The notes under the pieces: generated by a model
Database searches by the model: none
Seen by the model: the letters and a program-made list of their open reading frames with translations, nothing else
Told to the model about the DNA's origin: nothing
Translations under genes and position numbers: made by a program
In this document: in pieces, positions 7,935 to 16,728 of the stretch
How positions within the stretch are numbered: position 1 is the stretch's first letter
Layout: each line of letters opens with the position of its first letter
Assembly: GCF_003234365.2 (NCBI RefSeq)
Contig: NZ_CP126260.1
Span: 496,001-560,000, forward strand
Direction: 5' to 3'
DNA length: 64,000 nucleotides
Source of the DNA: Curtobacterium sp. MCJR17_020
GTDB lineage: Bacteria > Actinomycetota > Actinomycetes > Actinomycetales > Microbacteriaceae

Positions 7935-10900
7935 TTACTGCGTCACGGTGATGGTGCGCTGATCGGCGGGGCCGTTCAGGTTGCCCTTCGTGATCTGCTT
8001 GGTGAACAGGGTGTAGTCCTGCGGGCGCAGGGTCCGGTCGACGGTGATCGACCAAGAACCCTCGTCGTTCACCGTGGCGGAGCCGAGGCGGCTGACGGTG
8101 CCGTTGAGGACCACCTTCGCCTCGGGCTCACCGGTGCCGGTGAACACGATCTGGTTCCCCGGAACGATCCCGCCGTTCGCGGGAGAGGTGATCGAGAGCG
8201 CGGCGGGGGTGCCGTAGTCCAGGATCACGGTCTTCGGAGCGGACTCCTTGCCCTTGATGGTCTGGGTGACGGTGAAGGTGCGCTCACCGCTGACGGTCGC
8301 GGGGACCTGGACGGTGTAGGCGCTGTCGACCGCCTTGACGCTCTTGATGACAGTGGAGCCTTCCTTCACGATGACGTCGGCACCGTTCTGCGCCTTACCC
8401 GTGATGAACGCCTCCTGCTCGACCTCCTTCGGGAACTCGCCCGTCGCGGTCAGGTCCGTGATCTGCTCGTTCCGCACCACGACGGTGATGTCGGTTCGCT
8501 GGGTGAGGCCGCCCTTGCTGGTCTGGAGTGCGTGGAGGGCGTAGACGTTGGGGTTGAGCTGGCGGGTGACGTCCACGGTCCACGCACCGTCGGTGATCTT
8601 GGTGTCACCGATGGAGGAGGTGTTGCCGCGCATGTCGAGCTTGGCGCCGGTGGCTCCGGTGCCGGTGAAGCGGATCGAGCCGTTGGTGACGGTCGCGCCG
8701 TTGTCCGGGGACGTGATCACGGGAGCTGCGGGGTTGCCGTAGTCCAGGGAACGCTCCAGCGCGGGCGAGACTTCACCCTTCACGGTCTGGGTGACGGTGA
8801 ACTCGTTGACACCGAAGCGCGCCTTGTCCGCCGGGATCGTGATCGTGTAGCTGCCGTTGATCGCGACCGCGGAGCCAACCAGCTGGCCGTCCTTGGTCTT
8901 GACCGTGACGGTCGCGCCCGGGTTCGCGGTGCCCGTCATCGTGGCCGGCAGGTTTTCGTCCGTTGCGTTGAACGCGGCGGTCGCGGTCAGCGGAGCAACC
9001 GGCGCCTCGTTCTGGACGGTGACGGTGATGTCGGTTCGCTGGGTGAGGCCGCCCTTGCTGGTCTGGAGTGCGTGGAGGGCGTAGACGTTGGGGTTGAGCT
9101 GGCGGGTGACGTCCACGGTCCACGCACCGTCGGTGATCTTGGTGTCACCGATGGAGGAGGTGTTGCCGCGCATGTCGAGCTTGGCGCCGGTGGCTCCGGT
9201 GCCGGTGAAGCGGATCGAGCCGTTGGTGACGGTCGCGCCGTTGTCCGGGGACGTGATCACGGGAGCTGCGGGGTTGCCGTAGTCCAGGGAACGCTCCAGC
9301 GCGGGCGAGACTTCACCCTTCACGGTCTGGGTGACGGTGAACTCGTTGACACCGAAGCGCGCCTTGTCCGCCGGGATCGTGATCGTGTAGCTGCCGTTGA
9401 TCGCGACCGCGGAGCCAACCAGCTGGCCGTCCTTGGTCTTGACCGTGACGGTCGCGCCCGGGTTCGCGGTGCCCGTCATCGTGGCCGGCAGGTTTTCGTC
9501 CGTTGCGTTGAACGCGGCGGTCGCGGTCAGCGGAGCAACCGGCGCCTCGTCGGTGATCGTGATCGTGATCGGCGCCTGCGTGGTGAGGCCACCCTTGGTG
9601 GTCTGCACCGCGCGGAGGTCGTAGACGTTGTTCGACAGGTCCACGATCACCGGAGCGGTCCAGGTGCCGTCCTTGACGGTACCGGTCGCGATCGCGCGGA
9701 CATTGCCACGGACATCGATGCGAGCATCCTCGTCACCGGTACCGGTGAAGGTCAGGCCTTGCTTCTGCACGGTCGAGCCGTTCGCGGGACTGGTGATCCG
9801 GATCGGCTGCGGCGTGCCGTAGTCGAGCGAGACGTCCTTCGCCGGAGAGGTCTGGCCGTTCTTCGTCTGGGTGACGGTGAAGTCGTTGACACCCGTGTGG
9901 GCGAACGACGGCGGGACCGGGATCGTGTACCCACCGTCCTTCGCTTCGACGCGGCCGACCTCGTTGCCGAGGCTGTCCTTGACGATCACGGTGGCGCCGG
10001 TGGTGGCGTCGCCGGAGATCGTCGCGGGCTTGGTGACGTCGTCCGGGTCGAAGGCGCCCACGGCGGTCAGCTCGGTGGTCAGCGGGTTCGTCGCGACGCG
10101 GAAGGTGACTTCCGTCTGCGACTGCGAGCCCTGCAGCGGCGTCTGGAAGACGTCGAGCGTGTACACGTTGTCGTTCAGGTCGAAGCCCGCCGGGGCGCTC
10201 CAGGTACCGTTCTCGACGGTCGCGGTCGCGACGAGGCGGCCGGACTTGCCGCGGACCTCGATCGTGGCGCCCTCGTCACCGGTACCCGAGAACACCGGAC
10301 GCTTCACGTCGACCGCTGAGCCGTTCTCCGGGCTCGTGACGACCAGGGGGGCCGGAGCGGGAGCTTCCGCGTTCTCGATCGTGGTCTGGGTGGTGCTGGT
10401 GGTGTTGAACGCGCCCTCGGTCGCGGTGCCGACCAGCTTGGTCGACATCGAGGGCGTGCCGGCCTCGGCGTCCGCCGGGGTGTTGACCGAGATGTTCCAC
10501 CGCATGAGGGAATCGCCTGGCAGGTTCCAGGTCGACGTGGTGGTCCGGAAGTCGTAGGTGTACTTCGTACCGTCTTCGGACCGGACGCCGTTCGAGAGCG
10601 TCATCGCGGTGTTCGTCCACTCGTCGCCGGGCACCTTGTAGGAGCCGTTGATGGTGTTCTGACCCGCCGCGAAGGTCGTGCCCTCAGGAGCGGTGAACTC
10701 GACCGTGCCCTGCGGGCGGCTGATCGACCCGTTGGTCTTGAACAGCGCCTCGACGGAGGTTTCGGCGTCGCGCTCGAGGGTGACGGGCGCGCCGTCCTGC
10801 CCGGAGATCGCGGCGTCGTTGATGACGACCTCGAGGTCCTTGGCGTCGTGTTCCGTGCCGTCGATCGTCTGGACGACGTGCAGCGGGTTGGCGCCGGAGT

Positions 10901-12350
10901 CGAGGTTGGTGATCGTCATGGACCATGCACCGGTCGTCGTGTCGGCGTCGACCTCCTGGCTGCCGACGGAGACCTTCGCACCGGGCGTCGCGGTGCCCGA
11001 GATCACCGCGGACTTGGCCGAGTGGTCGACCGAGTCGACCTTCGCGGTCAGGTCGACCACGGCCGTGTCGATCGTCGTCGTGGTCTTGCCCTGTGCGCGG
11101 AAGTCGCCCTTGGAGCTGTCGCCGGCGTAGACGAACGCCATCTCGCCGGAACCTGCAGCCGCATCGTCGGCTGCGGTGACCTTGAGGATGTAGCGGTACT
11201 GCTCACCGGTGACCATGTTGCCGCCGTCGGTGTTCAGCGTGAAGGTCATCGTGCGGCCGTCATCGGACCGGACGCCGTCCTTCAGGTCGAGCTTGGTGTA
11301 GGGCTTGAAGTCCCCGCTGGTACCGGAGCGGTAGCCGACGGCGACCGTGGTCTGCCCGGCGTCGAAGGTGGTGCCCTCCGGCGCGGTGAGCGTCACGGAG
11401 CCGACCATGTTCGTGCGGGTCTCGTTGTTCTGCACCAGGAACGGCACCTCGGCCGACTCGCCACGCGTCAACTCGACCGGACCCTGATCGACACCCACGA
11501 GCGTGCCACCATCGACGATCGTCACCGTGACCGTCTTCCGGTCATGCTCGACGTTGTCGATCTTCTGGATCGCGATGAGGTCGTTCGCGCCGTCCTTCAG
11601 TCCTTCAACGGTCATCGACCACTTGCCGTCATCGTCGACGGTTACGGACTTGCTGCCGATCGACACTGTCGCCTTCGGAGTCGCCGTGCCACTGACGACG
11701 GCAGTCCGCGCAATGTTGTTCACTTTCGTGATCGACGCGTCGAGTGCGCGCTTCTGCGCGGCCTGAACGAGGTCGGTGATTCCAGGGAACTGATACCCAC
11801 TTCCGGTTCCCATCGCGTACCACGGACGGCCGTTCTCCTGCACGAATGACGCTACGGGTCCGACGTACCGGTTCGTCTCGGTGTTCTGGATCTTTCCACC
11901 GCTGGCGAGTTTCCACGTATCGGCGCCTTGGCCGCACACGATGCGGGTGTCGAAGAGATATGCGCGGTAGGTGTCAGAATCATACCGGTCTGTCGCGCAA
12001 CGATCACCGACGACAAATCGGAACGTACCGTCGTCATTGAGCTGCAGCTTCCAGGTCAAGCTCGCTGCTCGCTTCGCTTCGGATTCGGTCGAGAAAGCAG
12101 TCGGGACCCGATCGTTGTTCTGGTTTCGGGTAATGGCGTACCAAGAACTACCCGACTTCCAGACCATTGCGACCTGACCGAGGTCGGTCGCTCGCGCACC
12201 GGCGCGTTCACTCGGGGTCTTCGTGGTGACGATGGATGCAGCAGACGCTGTGGGTGCACCGAACGACAACCCGGAGACGATGGTGGCGGCGGCGAGCCCG
12301 GCCGCACCGATGGACTTGAAGGCCGTCGAGGCCCTCTTCTTGTGAGACAT
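7935..12350 (-). CDS. Large secreted Ig-like repeat protein (adhesin/matrix type)
   Basis: A 1471-residue exported protein. Start is the ATG at 12350 (MSHKKRAS) with GAAAG six bases upstream; an ATG at 12356 lies inside that site. The signal peptide ends near APTASA (about residue 39). Residues about 55-205 form a Trp/Tyr-rich domain that could be a beta-trefoil (weak). After it come bacterial Ig-like domains of the SGTATPGATVSV...GxW type, about a dozen, interrupted near 320-420 and 550-650 by two copies of a module marked APEGTTF..GQ. Residues about 934-1110 and 1114-1290 are identical. No LPxTG/LAxTG motif or C-terminal membrane segment is seen, so it is released or held non-covalently. 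A role as EPS-associated matrix protein or adhesin is inferred from position and the shared dyad upstream. Confidence 0.85.
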   Translation of the reverse strand: MSHKKRASTAFKSIGAAGLAAATIVSGLSFGAPTASAASIVTTKTPSERAGARATDLGQVAMVWKSGSSWYAITRNQNNDRVPTAFSTESEAKRAASLTWKLQLNDDGTFRFVVGDRCATDRYDSDTYRAYLFDTRIVCGQGADTWKLASGGKIQNTETNRYVGPVASFVQENGRPWYAMGTGSGYQFPGITDLVQAAQKRALDASITKVNNIARTAVVSGTATPKATVSIGSKSVTVDDDGKWSMTVEGLKDGANDLIAIQKIDNVEHDRKTVTVTIVDGGTLVGVDQGPVELTRGESAEVPFLVQNNETRTNMVGSVTLTAPEGTTFDAGQTTVAVGYRSGTSGDFKPYTKLDLKDGVRSDDGRTMTFTLNTDGGNMVTGEQYRYILKVTAADDAAAGSGEMAFVYAGDSSKGDFRAQGKTTTTIDTAVVDLTAKVDSVDHSAKSAVISGTATPGAKVSVGSQEVDADTTTGAWSMTITNLDSGANPLHVVQTIDGTEHDAKDLEVVINDAAISGQDGAPVTLERDAETSVEALFKTNGSISRPQGTVEFTAPEGTTFAAGQNTINGSYKVPGDEWTNTAMTLSNGVRSEDGTKYTYDFRTTTSTWNLPGDSLMRWNISVNTPADAEAGTPSMSTKLVGTATEGAFNTTSTTQTTIENAEAPAPAPLVVTSPENGSAVDVKRPVFSGTGDEGATIEVRGKSGRLVATATVENGTWSAPAGFDLNDNVYTLDVFQTPLQGSQSQTEVTFRVATNPLTTELTAVGAFDPDDVTKPATISGDATTGATVIVKDSLGNEVGRVEAKDGGYTIPVPPSFAHTGVNDFTVTQTKNGQTSPAKDVSLDYGTPQPIRITSPANGSTVQKQGLTFTGTGDEDARIDVRGNVRAIATGTVKDGTWTAPVIVDLSNNVYDLRAVQTTKGGLTTQAPITITITDEAPVAPLTATAAFNATDENLPATMTGTANPGATVTVKTKDGQLVGSAVAINGSYTITIPADKARFGVNEFTVTQTVKGEVSPALERSLDYGNPAAPVITSPDNGATVTNGSIRFTGTGATGAKLDMRGNTSSIGDTKITDGAWTVDVTRQLNPNVYALHALQTSKGGLTQRTDITVTVQNEAPVAPLTATAAFNATDENLPATMTGTANPGATVTVKTKDGQLVGSAVAINGSYTITIPADKARFGVNEFTVTQTVKGEVSPALERSLDYGNPAAPVITSPDNGATVTNGSIRFTGTGATGAKLDMRGNTSSIGDTKITDGAWTVDVTRQLNPNVYALHALQTSKGGLTQRTDITVVVRNEQITDLTATGEFPKEVEQEAFITGKAQNGADVIVKEGSTVIKSVKAVDSAYTVQVPATVSGERTFTVTQTIKGKESAPKTVILDYGTPAALSITSPANGGIVPGNQIVFTGTGEPEAKVVLNGTVSRLGSATVNDEGSWSITVDRTLRPQDYTLFTKQITKGNLNGPADQRTITVTQ
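8481..9010. repeat. Perfect tandem repeat, copy 1 (530 bases)
   Basis: This stretch is identical, line by line, to 9021-9550 at a period of 540 bases. It encodes two Ig-like domains (residues about 1114-1290). Flanks diverge at once on both sides (CAC against GGT before it). The lack of synonymous differences means a very recent duplication or active gene conversion. Confidence 0.95.
9021..9550. repeat. Perfect tandem repeat, copy 2 (530 bases)
   Basis: Second copy of the 530-base unit (residues about 934-1110). The 540-base period is 180 codons, so gain or loss of a unit keeps the frame and would change protein length by two Ig-like domains. Short-read assemblies may collapse it. Confidence 0.95.
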
Positions 12351-12431
12351 GTGCATCTTTCAGGACAGGTCGCAGAGCGCGACCGTTCGGGAAGGGAGAT
12401 ACGCACGCGCCAGCCACGCCAGCGCAGTATG

Positions 12432-12460
12432 TGTATACAGAATATCACGTGAGATACGAA
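12432..12460 (-). promoter_or_regulatory. Promoter of the Ig-repeat gene with the dyad in its spacer
   Basis: On the minus strand I read -35 TTCGTA (12460-12455), a 17-base spacer and -10 TATACA (12437-12432). The dyad at 12440-12457 (GAATATCACGTGAGATAC on plus, 11 of 12 matches) fills the spacer. This is a classical place for a repressor, or for an activator that realigns the promoter. The leader before the ATG is about 75 bases. Promoter hexamers are only fair matches. Confidence 0.55.
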
Positions 12461-12496
12461 CGGATGCGCACCGCAGCCGGACCCGACGCCCTGAGA

Positions 12497-12517
12497 GTTG
12501 AGTGTGATCAGCGCAAG
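12497..12517 (+). promoter_or_regulatory. HAIR operator 1 (HspR site) upstream of dnaK
   Basis: TTGAGT-N7-GCGCAAG at 12498-12517 matches the HspR inverted repeat CTTGAGT-N7-ACTCAAG with a degenerate right arm. HspR with DnaK as co-repressor binds such sites in Streptomyces and mycobacteria. Confidence 0.7.
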
Positions 12518-12532
12518 TTTCCGCTTTCGGAG

Positions 12533-12579
12533 TTGACGCCGTCGCTGTCCTGAGTAGAGTTGAGTCCATCGGACGCAAG
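12533..12579 (+). promoter_or_regulatory. dnaK promoter overlapped by HAIR operator 2
   Basis: TTGACG (12533-12538) and TAGAGT (12555-12560), 16 bases apart, form a fair vegetative promoter. The second HAIR site (TTGAGT 12560-12565, N7, ACGCAAG 12573-12579) starts at the last base of the -10, so HspR binding would block transcription start. Expected: repression at normal temperature and release on heat shock. Confidence 0.72.
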
Positions 12580-12616
12580 TCCAACGACTTACCTCGAGCA
12601 AGAAGGAGCACCACAC

Positions 12617-14479
<1,863 letters not shown>

Positions 14480-15121
14480 ATGACGGACCCGAAGGACAAC
14501 GTCCCCAACGAGGACGAACCCCAGGTCGAAGGGGACGCCACCAACGCGGAGCAGCCGGAGGACCTCATCGAGGCCGAAGGCCCCGACGTCGAGGTTCCGA
14601 CGGACGCGCCGGCAGGGGGTGCCACCGACCTCTCCCCCGAGGACGAGGCACTCCTGGCCGACGCCGCTCGCGGCATCGCCGAGGACAACCTGTCCACCGC
14701 GGACCGCGACCTCGTCGCCGAGATGCGTGCCGACATGCTGCGTGCGCAGGCCGAGCTGGTGAACTTCCGGAAGCGCGTCGAGCGCGACCGCGAGGCGAAC
14801 CGCGAGGTCGCCATCGCCGAAGTGGTGCGGGCCCTGCTGCCGGCGCTCGACGACCTCACCCGGGCCGAGGCCCACGGTGACCTCGCCGAGGGTCCGATGC
14901 AGGTCATCGGTCAGAAGATCCGCGGGGGCTTCGACAAGTTCAAGCTCGTGCAGATCGGTGAGAAGGGTGAAGCCTTCGATCCGAACATCCACGAGGCGAT
15001 CGTCCAGCTCCCGACCCCGGGTGCCACCGGCCAGACCGTGGCGGACGTCGTCGAGCCGGGCTACAAGCTCGGCGAGCGCGTGCTCCGTGCGGCCAAGGTC
15101 GCGGTGGCGGTCCCGGCCTGA
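14480..15121 (+). CDS. grpE: Nucleotide exchange factor GrpE
   Basis: A 213-residue GrpE. The N-terminal 75 residues are acidic and disordered (EDEPQVEGD and similar). A long helix with ADMLRAQAELVNFRKRVERDRE and the C-terminal beta domain ending VVEPGYKLGERVLRAAKVAVA follow. It releases ADP from DnaK. The ATG abuts the dnaK stop codon with no gap; its ribosome site would lie inside the dnaK tail (GACAAGGACAAGAAG). Length is typical of actinobacteria. Confidence 0.97.
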   Translation: MTDPKDNVPNEDEPQVEGDATNAEQPEDLIEAEGPDVEVPTDAPAGGATDLSPEDEALLADAARGIAEDNLSTADRDLVAEMRADMLRAQAELVNFRKRVERDREANREVAIAEVVRALLPALDDLTRAEAHGDLAEGPMQVIGQKIRGGFDKFKLVQIGEKGEAFDPNIHEAIVQLPTPGATGQTVADVVEPGYKLGERVLRAAKVAVAVPA

Positions 15122-15144
15122 GCCGGAACGGAAGGTAGGTACCA

Positions 15145-16158
15145 GTGGCCAGTCAGGACTGGTTCGACAAGGACTTCTACAAGGTCCTCGGAGTGTCGAA
15201 GGACGCGTCGGAGGCCGAGCTGAAGAAGACCTACCGGAAGCTCGCCCGGCAGTTCCACCCGGACTCCAACCCGGGTGACGCCGCGGCGGAGAACCGCTTC
15301 AAGGAGATCAGCGAGGCCTACTCGGTGCTCTCCGACAAGGAGCAGCGCCAGGAGTACGACCAGGTCCGCGCCATGGGCTCCGGCGCCCGCTTCACAGCGG
15401 GCGGCGGAGGCCAGGGCGGCGGGTTCGAGGACGTCTTCGGTGGCATGTTCGGCCAGCAGGGCGGGGGCGGACAGCGTGTCCGCTTCGGTCAGGGCGGTGC
15501 CGGCGGCTTCGAAGACATCCTCGGCGGCATGTTCGGAGCAGGCACAGCCGGTGGCGGTGGTGGCTTCGGCCAGGCCTCCGGCGGGTACCGTGGCTTCGGT
15601 GGACCGACGAAGGGTCGCGACGTCACGGCGTCGACGACGCTCGACTTCACCACCGCGATCGCCGGCGACACCGTCAAGCTGTCGCAGGGCAACGGTCGTC
15701 CGGTGAACGTCCGCATCCCCGCCGGGGTCGCGGACGGCCAGAAGATCCGGCTGCGCGGCCGAGGCGAACCCTCGCCCGACGGCGGCGAGGCCGGTGACCT
15801 GGTGGTCGCCGTCTCGGTCCGCAAGCACCCGGTGTTCGAGCGCGACGGGCTCAACCTGCGTCTGGACGTCCCCGTGACGTTCGTCGAGGCAGCCCTCGGC
15901 GCGACGATCGAGGTCCCGACGCTCGGCGGTTCGACCGTCAAGCTGAAGGTCGCTCCCGGCACGCCCTCGGGTCGCGTCCTGCGTGTCAAGGGCCGCGGCG
16001 TCGCGACGAAGAACGGCACGGGCGACCTGCTCGCGACCGTCCAGGTCGCGGTGCCGTCGCACCTGTCGGACAAGCAGCGCGAGGCCGTCGAGGCGCTCGC
16101 GGCCTCGCTCCCCGACGAGAACCCGCGCGAGGACCTCCTCGCCAAGGCGCGCGACTAG
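15145..16158 (+). CDS. DnaJ-family co-chaperone without zinc finger (type II)
   Basis: A 337-residue J-protein with GTG start (15145; GGAAGGTAGG upstream). The J-domain covers residues 10-75 with the HPD motif (QFHPDSNPG), then a Gly/Phe-rich linker (about 80-150) and two beta-sandwich substrate-binding domains (STTLDFTTAIAGDTV onward). There are no CXXCXGXG repeats, so it is CbpA-like rather than classical DnaJ. Its place after dnaK-grpE makes it the operon J-protein, often named dnaJ or dnaJ1 in actinobacteria. It stimulates DnaK ATP hydrolysis and delivers clients. Confidence 0.95.
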   Translation: MASQDWFDKDFYKVLGVSKDASEAELKKTYRKLARQFHPDSNPGDAAAENRFKEISEAYSVLSDKEQRQEYDQVRAMGSGARFTAGGGGQGGGFEDVFGGMFGQQGGGGQRVRFGQGGAGGFEDILGGMFGAGTAGGGGGFGQASGGYRGFGGPTKGRDVTASTTLDFTTAIAGDTVKLSQGNGRPVNVRIPAGVADGQKIRLRGRGEPSPDGGEAGDLVVAVSVRKHPVFERDGLNLRLDVPVTFVEAALGATIEVPTLGGSTVKLKVAPGTPSGRVLRVKGRGVATKNGTGDLLATVQVAVPSHLSDKQREAVEALAASLPDENPREDLLAKARD

Positions 16159-16186
16159 CGTCACGCAAGCACAGCAGTAGACCCGC

Positions 16187-16240
16187 CCTGGAGGAACGGT
16201 GCGGCTCCGTCAGGAAGCCGCACCGGGCCTCCAGGCTGGT
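16187..16240 (+). terminator. Hairpin plus T-run between dnaJ and hspR (possible attenuator)
   Basis: Outer arms CCTGGAGG (16187-16194) and CCTCCAGG (16228-16235) enclose an inner stem GGTGCGGCT (16198-16206) with AGCCGCACC (16216-16224). CTGGTTTTC follows. This is the best intrinsic-terminator shape in the window, yet it lies inside the operon, so it probably lowers hspR expression relative to the chaperones. Confidence 0.62.
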
Positions 16241-16275
16241 TTTCACCACCACGCGAACGACGGAAGGAACACGCC

Positions 16276-16695
16276 ATGACCGACATGGACGAGAACTCGC
16301 CCGTCTTCGCGATCGCGACCGCGGCGGAGCTCGCGGAGATGCACCCGCAGACGCTGCGCCAGTACGACCGGCTCGGCCTGGTCGTCCCGGGCCGCACCCG
16401 CGGCGGTTCCCGCCGCTACTCCATGCGCGACGTCGTGCAGCTGCGCGAGATCGCGCGCCTCGGCTCCGAGGGGGTGTCGCTGGAGGGGATCCGGCGGGTG
16501 CTCGACCTGGAGAACGAGAACAAGGAACTCCGCGACCGGGTGCGCGAGCTCGAATCGGCGTTGGCCGACCAGCTCATCAACCGTCCTGGCGCACGCGTGT
16601 TCGCGGCGACGACCACGGGCGCCGCGGTGTCGTTGCGCGCTGGGATGCGGCCCCAGCGGAACACCCAGATCGTGCTGTACCGCGGGCCGCACTGA
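16276..16695 (+). CDS. hspR: Heat-shock repressor HspR (MerR family)
   Basis: A 139-residue MerR-type regulator: helix-turn-helix IATAAELAEMHPQTLRQYDRLGLVVPGRTRGGSRRY (residues 13-48), the wing, and a coiled-coil ENENKELRDRVRELESAL (about 78-95). HspR represses dnaK, clpB and related operons through HAIR sites; three lie in this window (12498, 12560, 31891). ATG at 16276 is preceded by GGAAGGAAC. It is the last gene of the operon, giving feedback control, and is preceded by a terminator-like hairpin. Confidence 0.95.
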   Translation: MTDMDENSPVFAIATAAELAEMHPQTLRQYDRLGLVVPGRTRGGSRRYSMRDVVQLREIARLGSEGVSLEGIRRVLDLENENKELRDRVRELESALADQLINRPGARVFAATTTGAAVSLRAGMRPQRNTQIVLYRGPH

Positions 16696-16703
16696 TCATC
16701 GTC

Positions 16704-16723
16704 GCATAGCGCATGTAATATAT
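16704..16723 (+). promoter_or_regulatory. AT-rich half-site and leaderless promoter of the M60 gene
   Basis: The half-site GTAATATAT (16715-16723) overlaps a -10 element TAATAT (16716-16721) placed 7 bases before the ATG at 16729. No Shine-Dalgarno is present, so the mRNA is probably leaderless. The whole region also forms an imperfect inverted repeat CGCAT/ATGCG (16703-16707 and 16728-16732). Confidence 0.5.
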
Positions 16724-16728
16724 GAACC

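Noticed and set aside
7935..8100. Sortase anchor at the C-terminus of the Ig-repeat protein
   Set aside because: The protein ends in RTITVTQ with no LPxTG/LAxTG, hydrophobic segment or basic tail.
8481..9550. Direct repeats as a possible CRISPR array
   Set aside because: There are only two 530-base copies, in frame inside a gene; no short repeat-spacer pattern and no cas genes.
7899..10319. 806-codon open frame on the plus strand opposite the Ig-repeat gene
   Set aside because: It is the antisense shadow of a repetitive, GC-rich coding region; it has no ribosome site and its repeats mirror the Ig repeats.
12440..12457. Dyad as a CRP/FNR or LuxR box
   Set aside because: The symmetry ACGT with GTAT/ATAC arms does not fit TGTGA-N6-TCACA or the LuxR box; I leave the regulator open.
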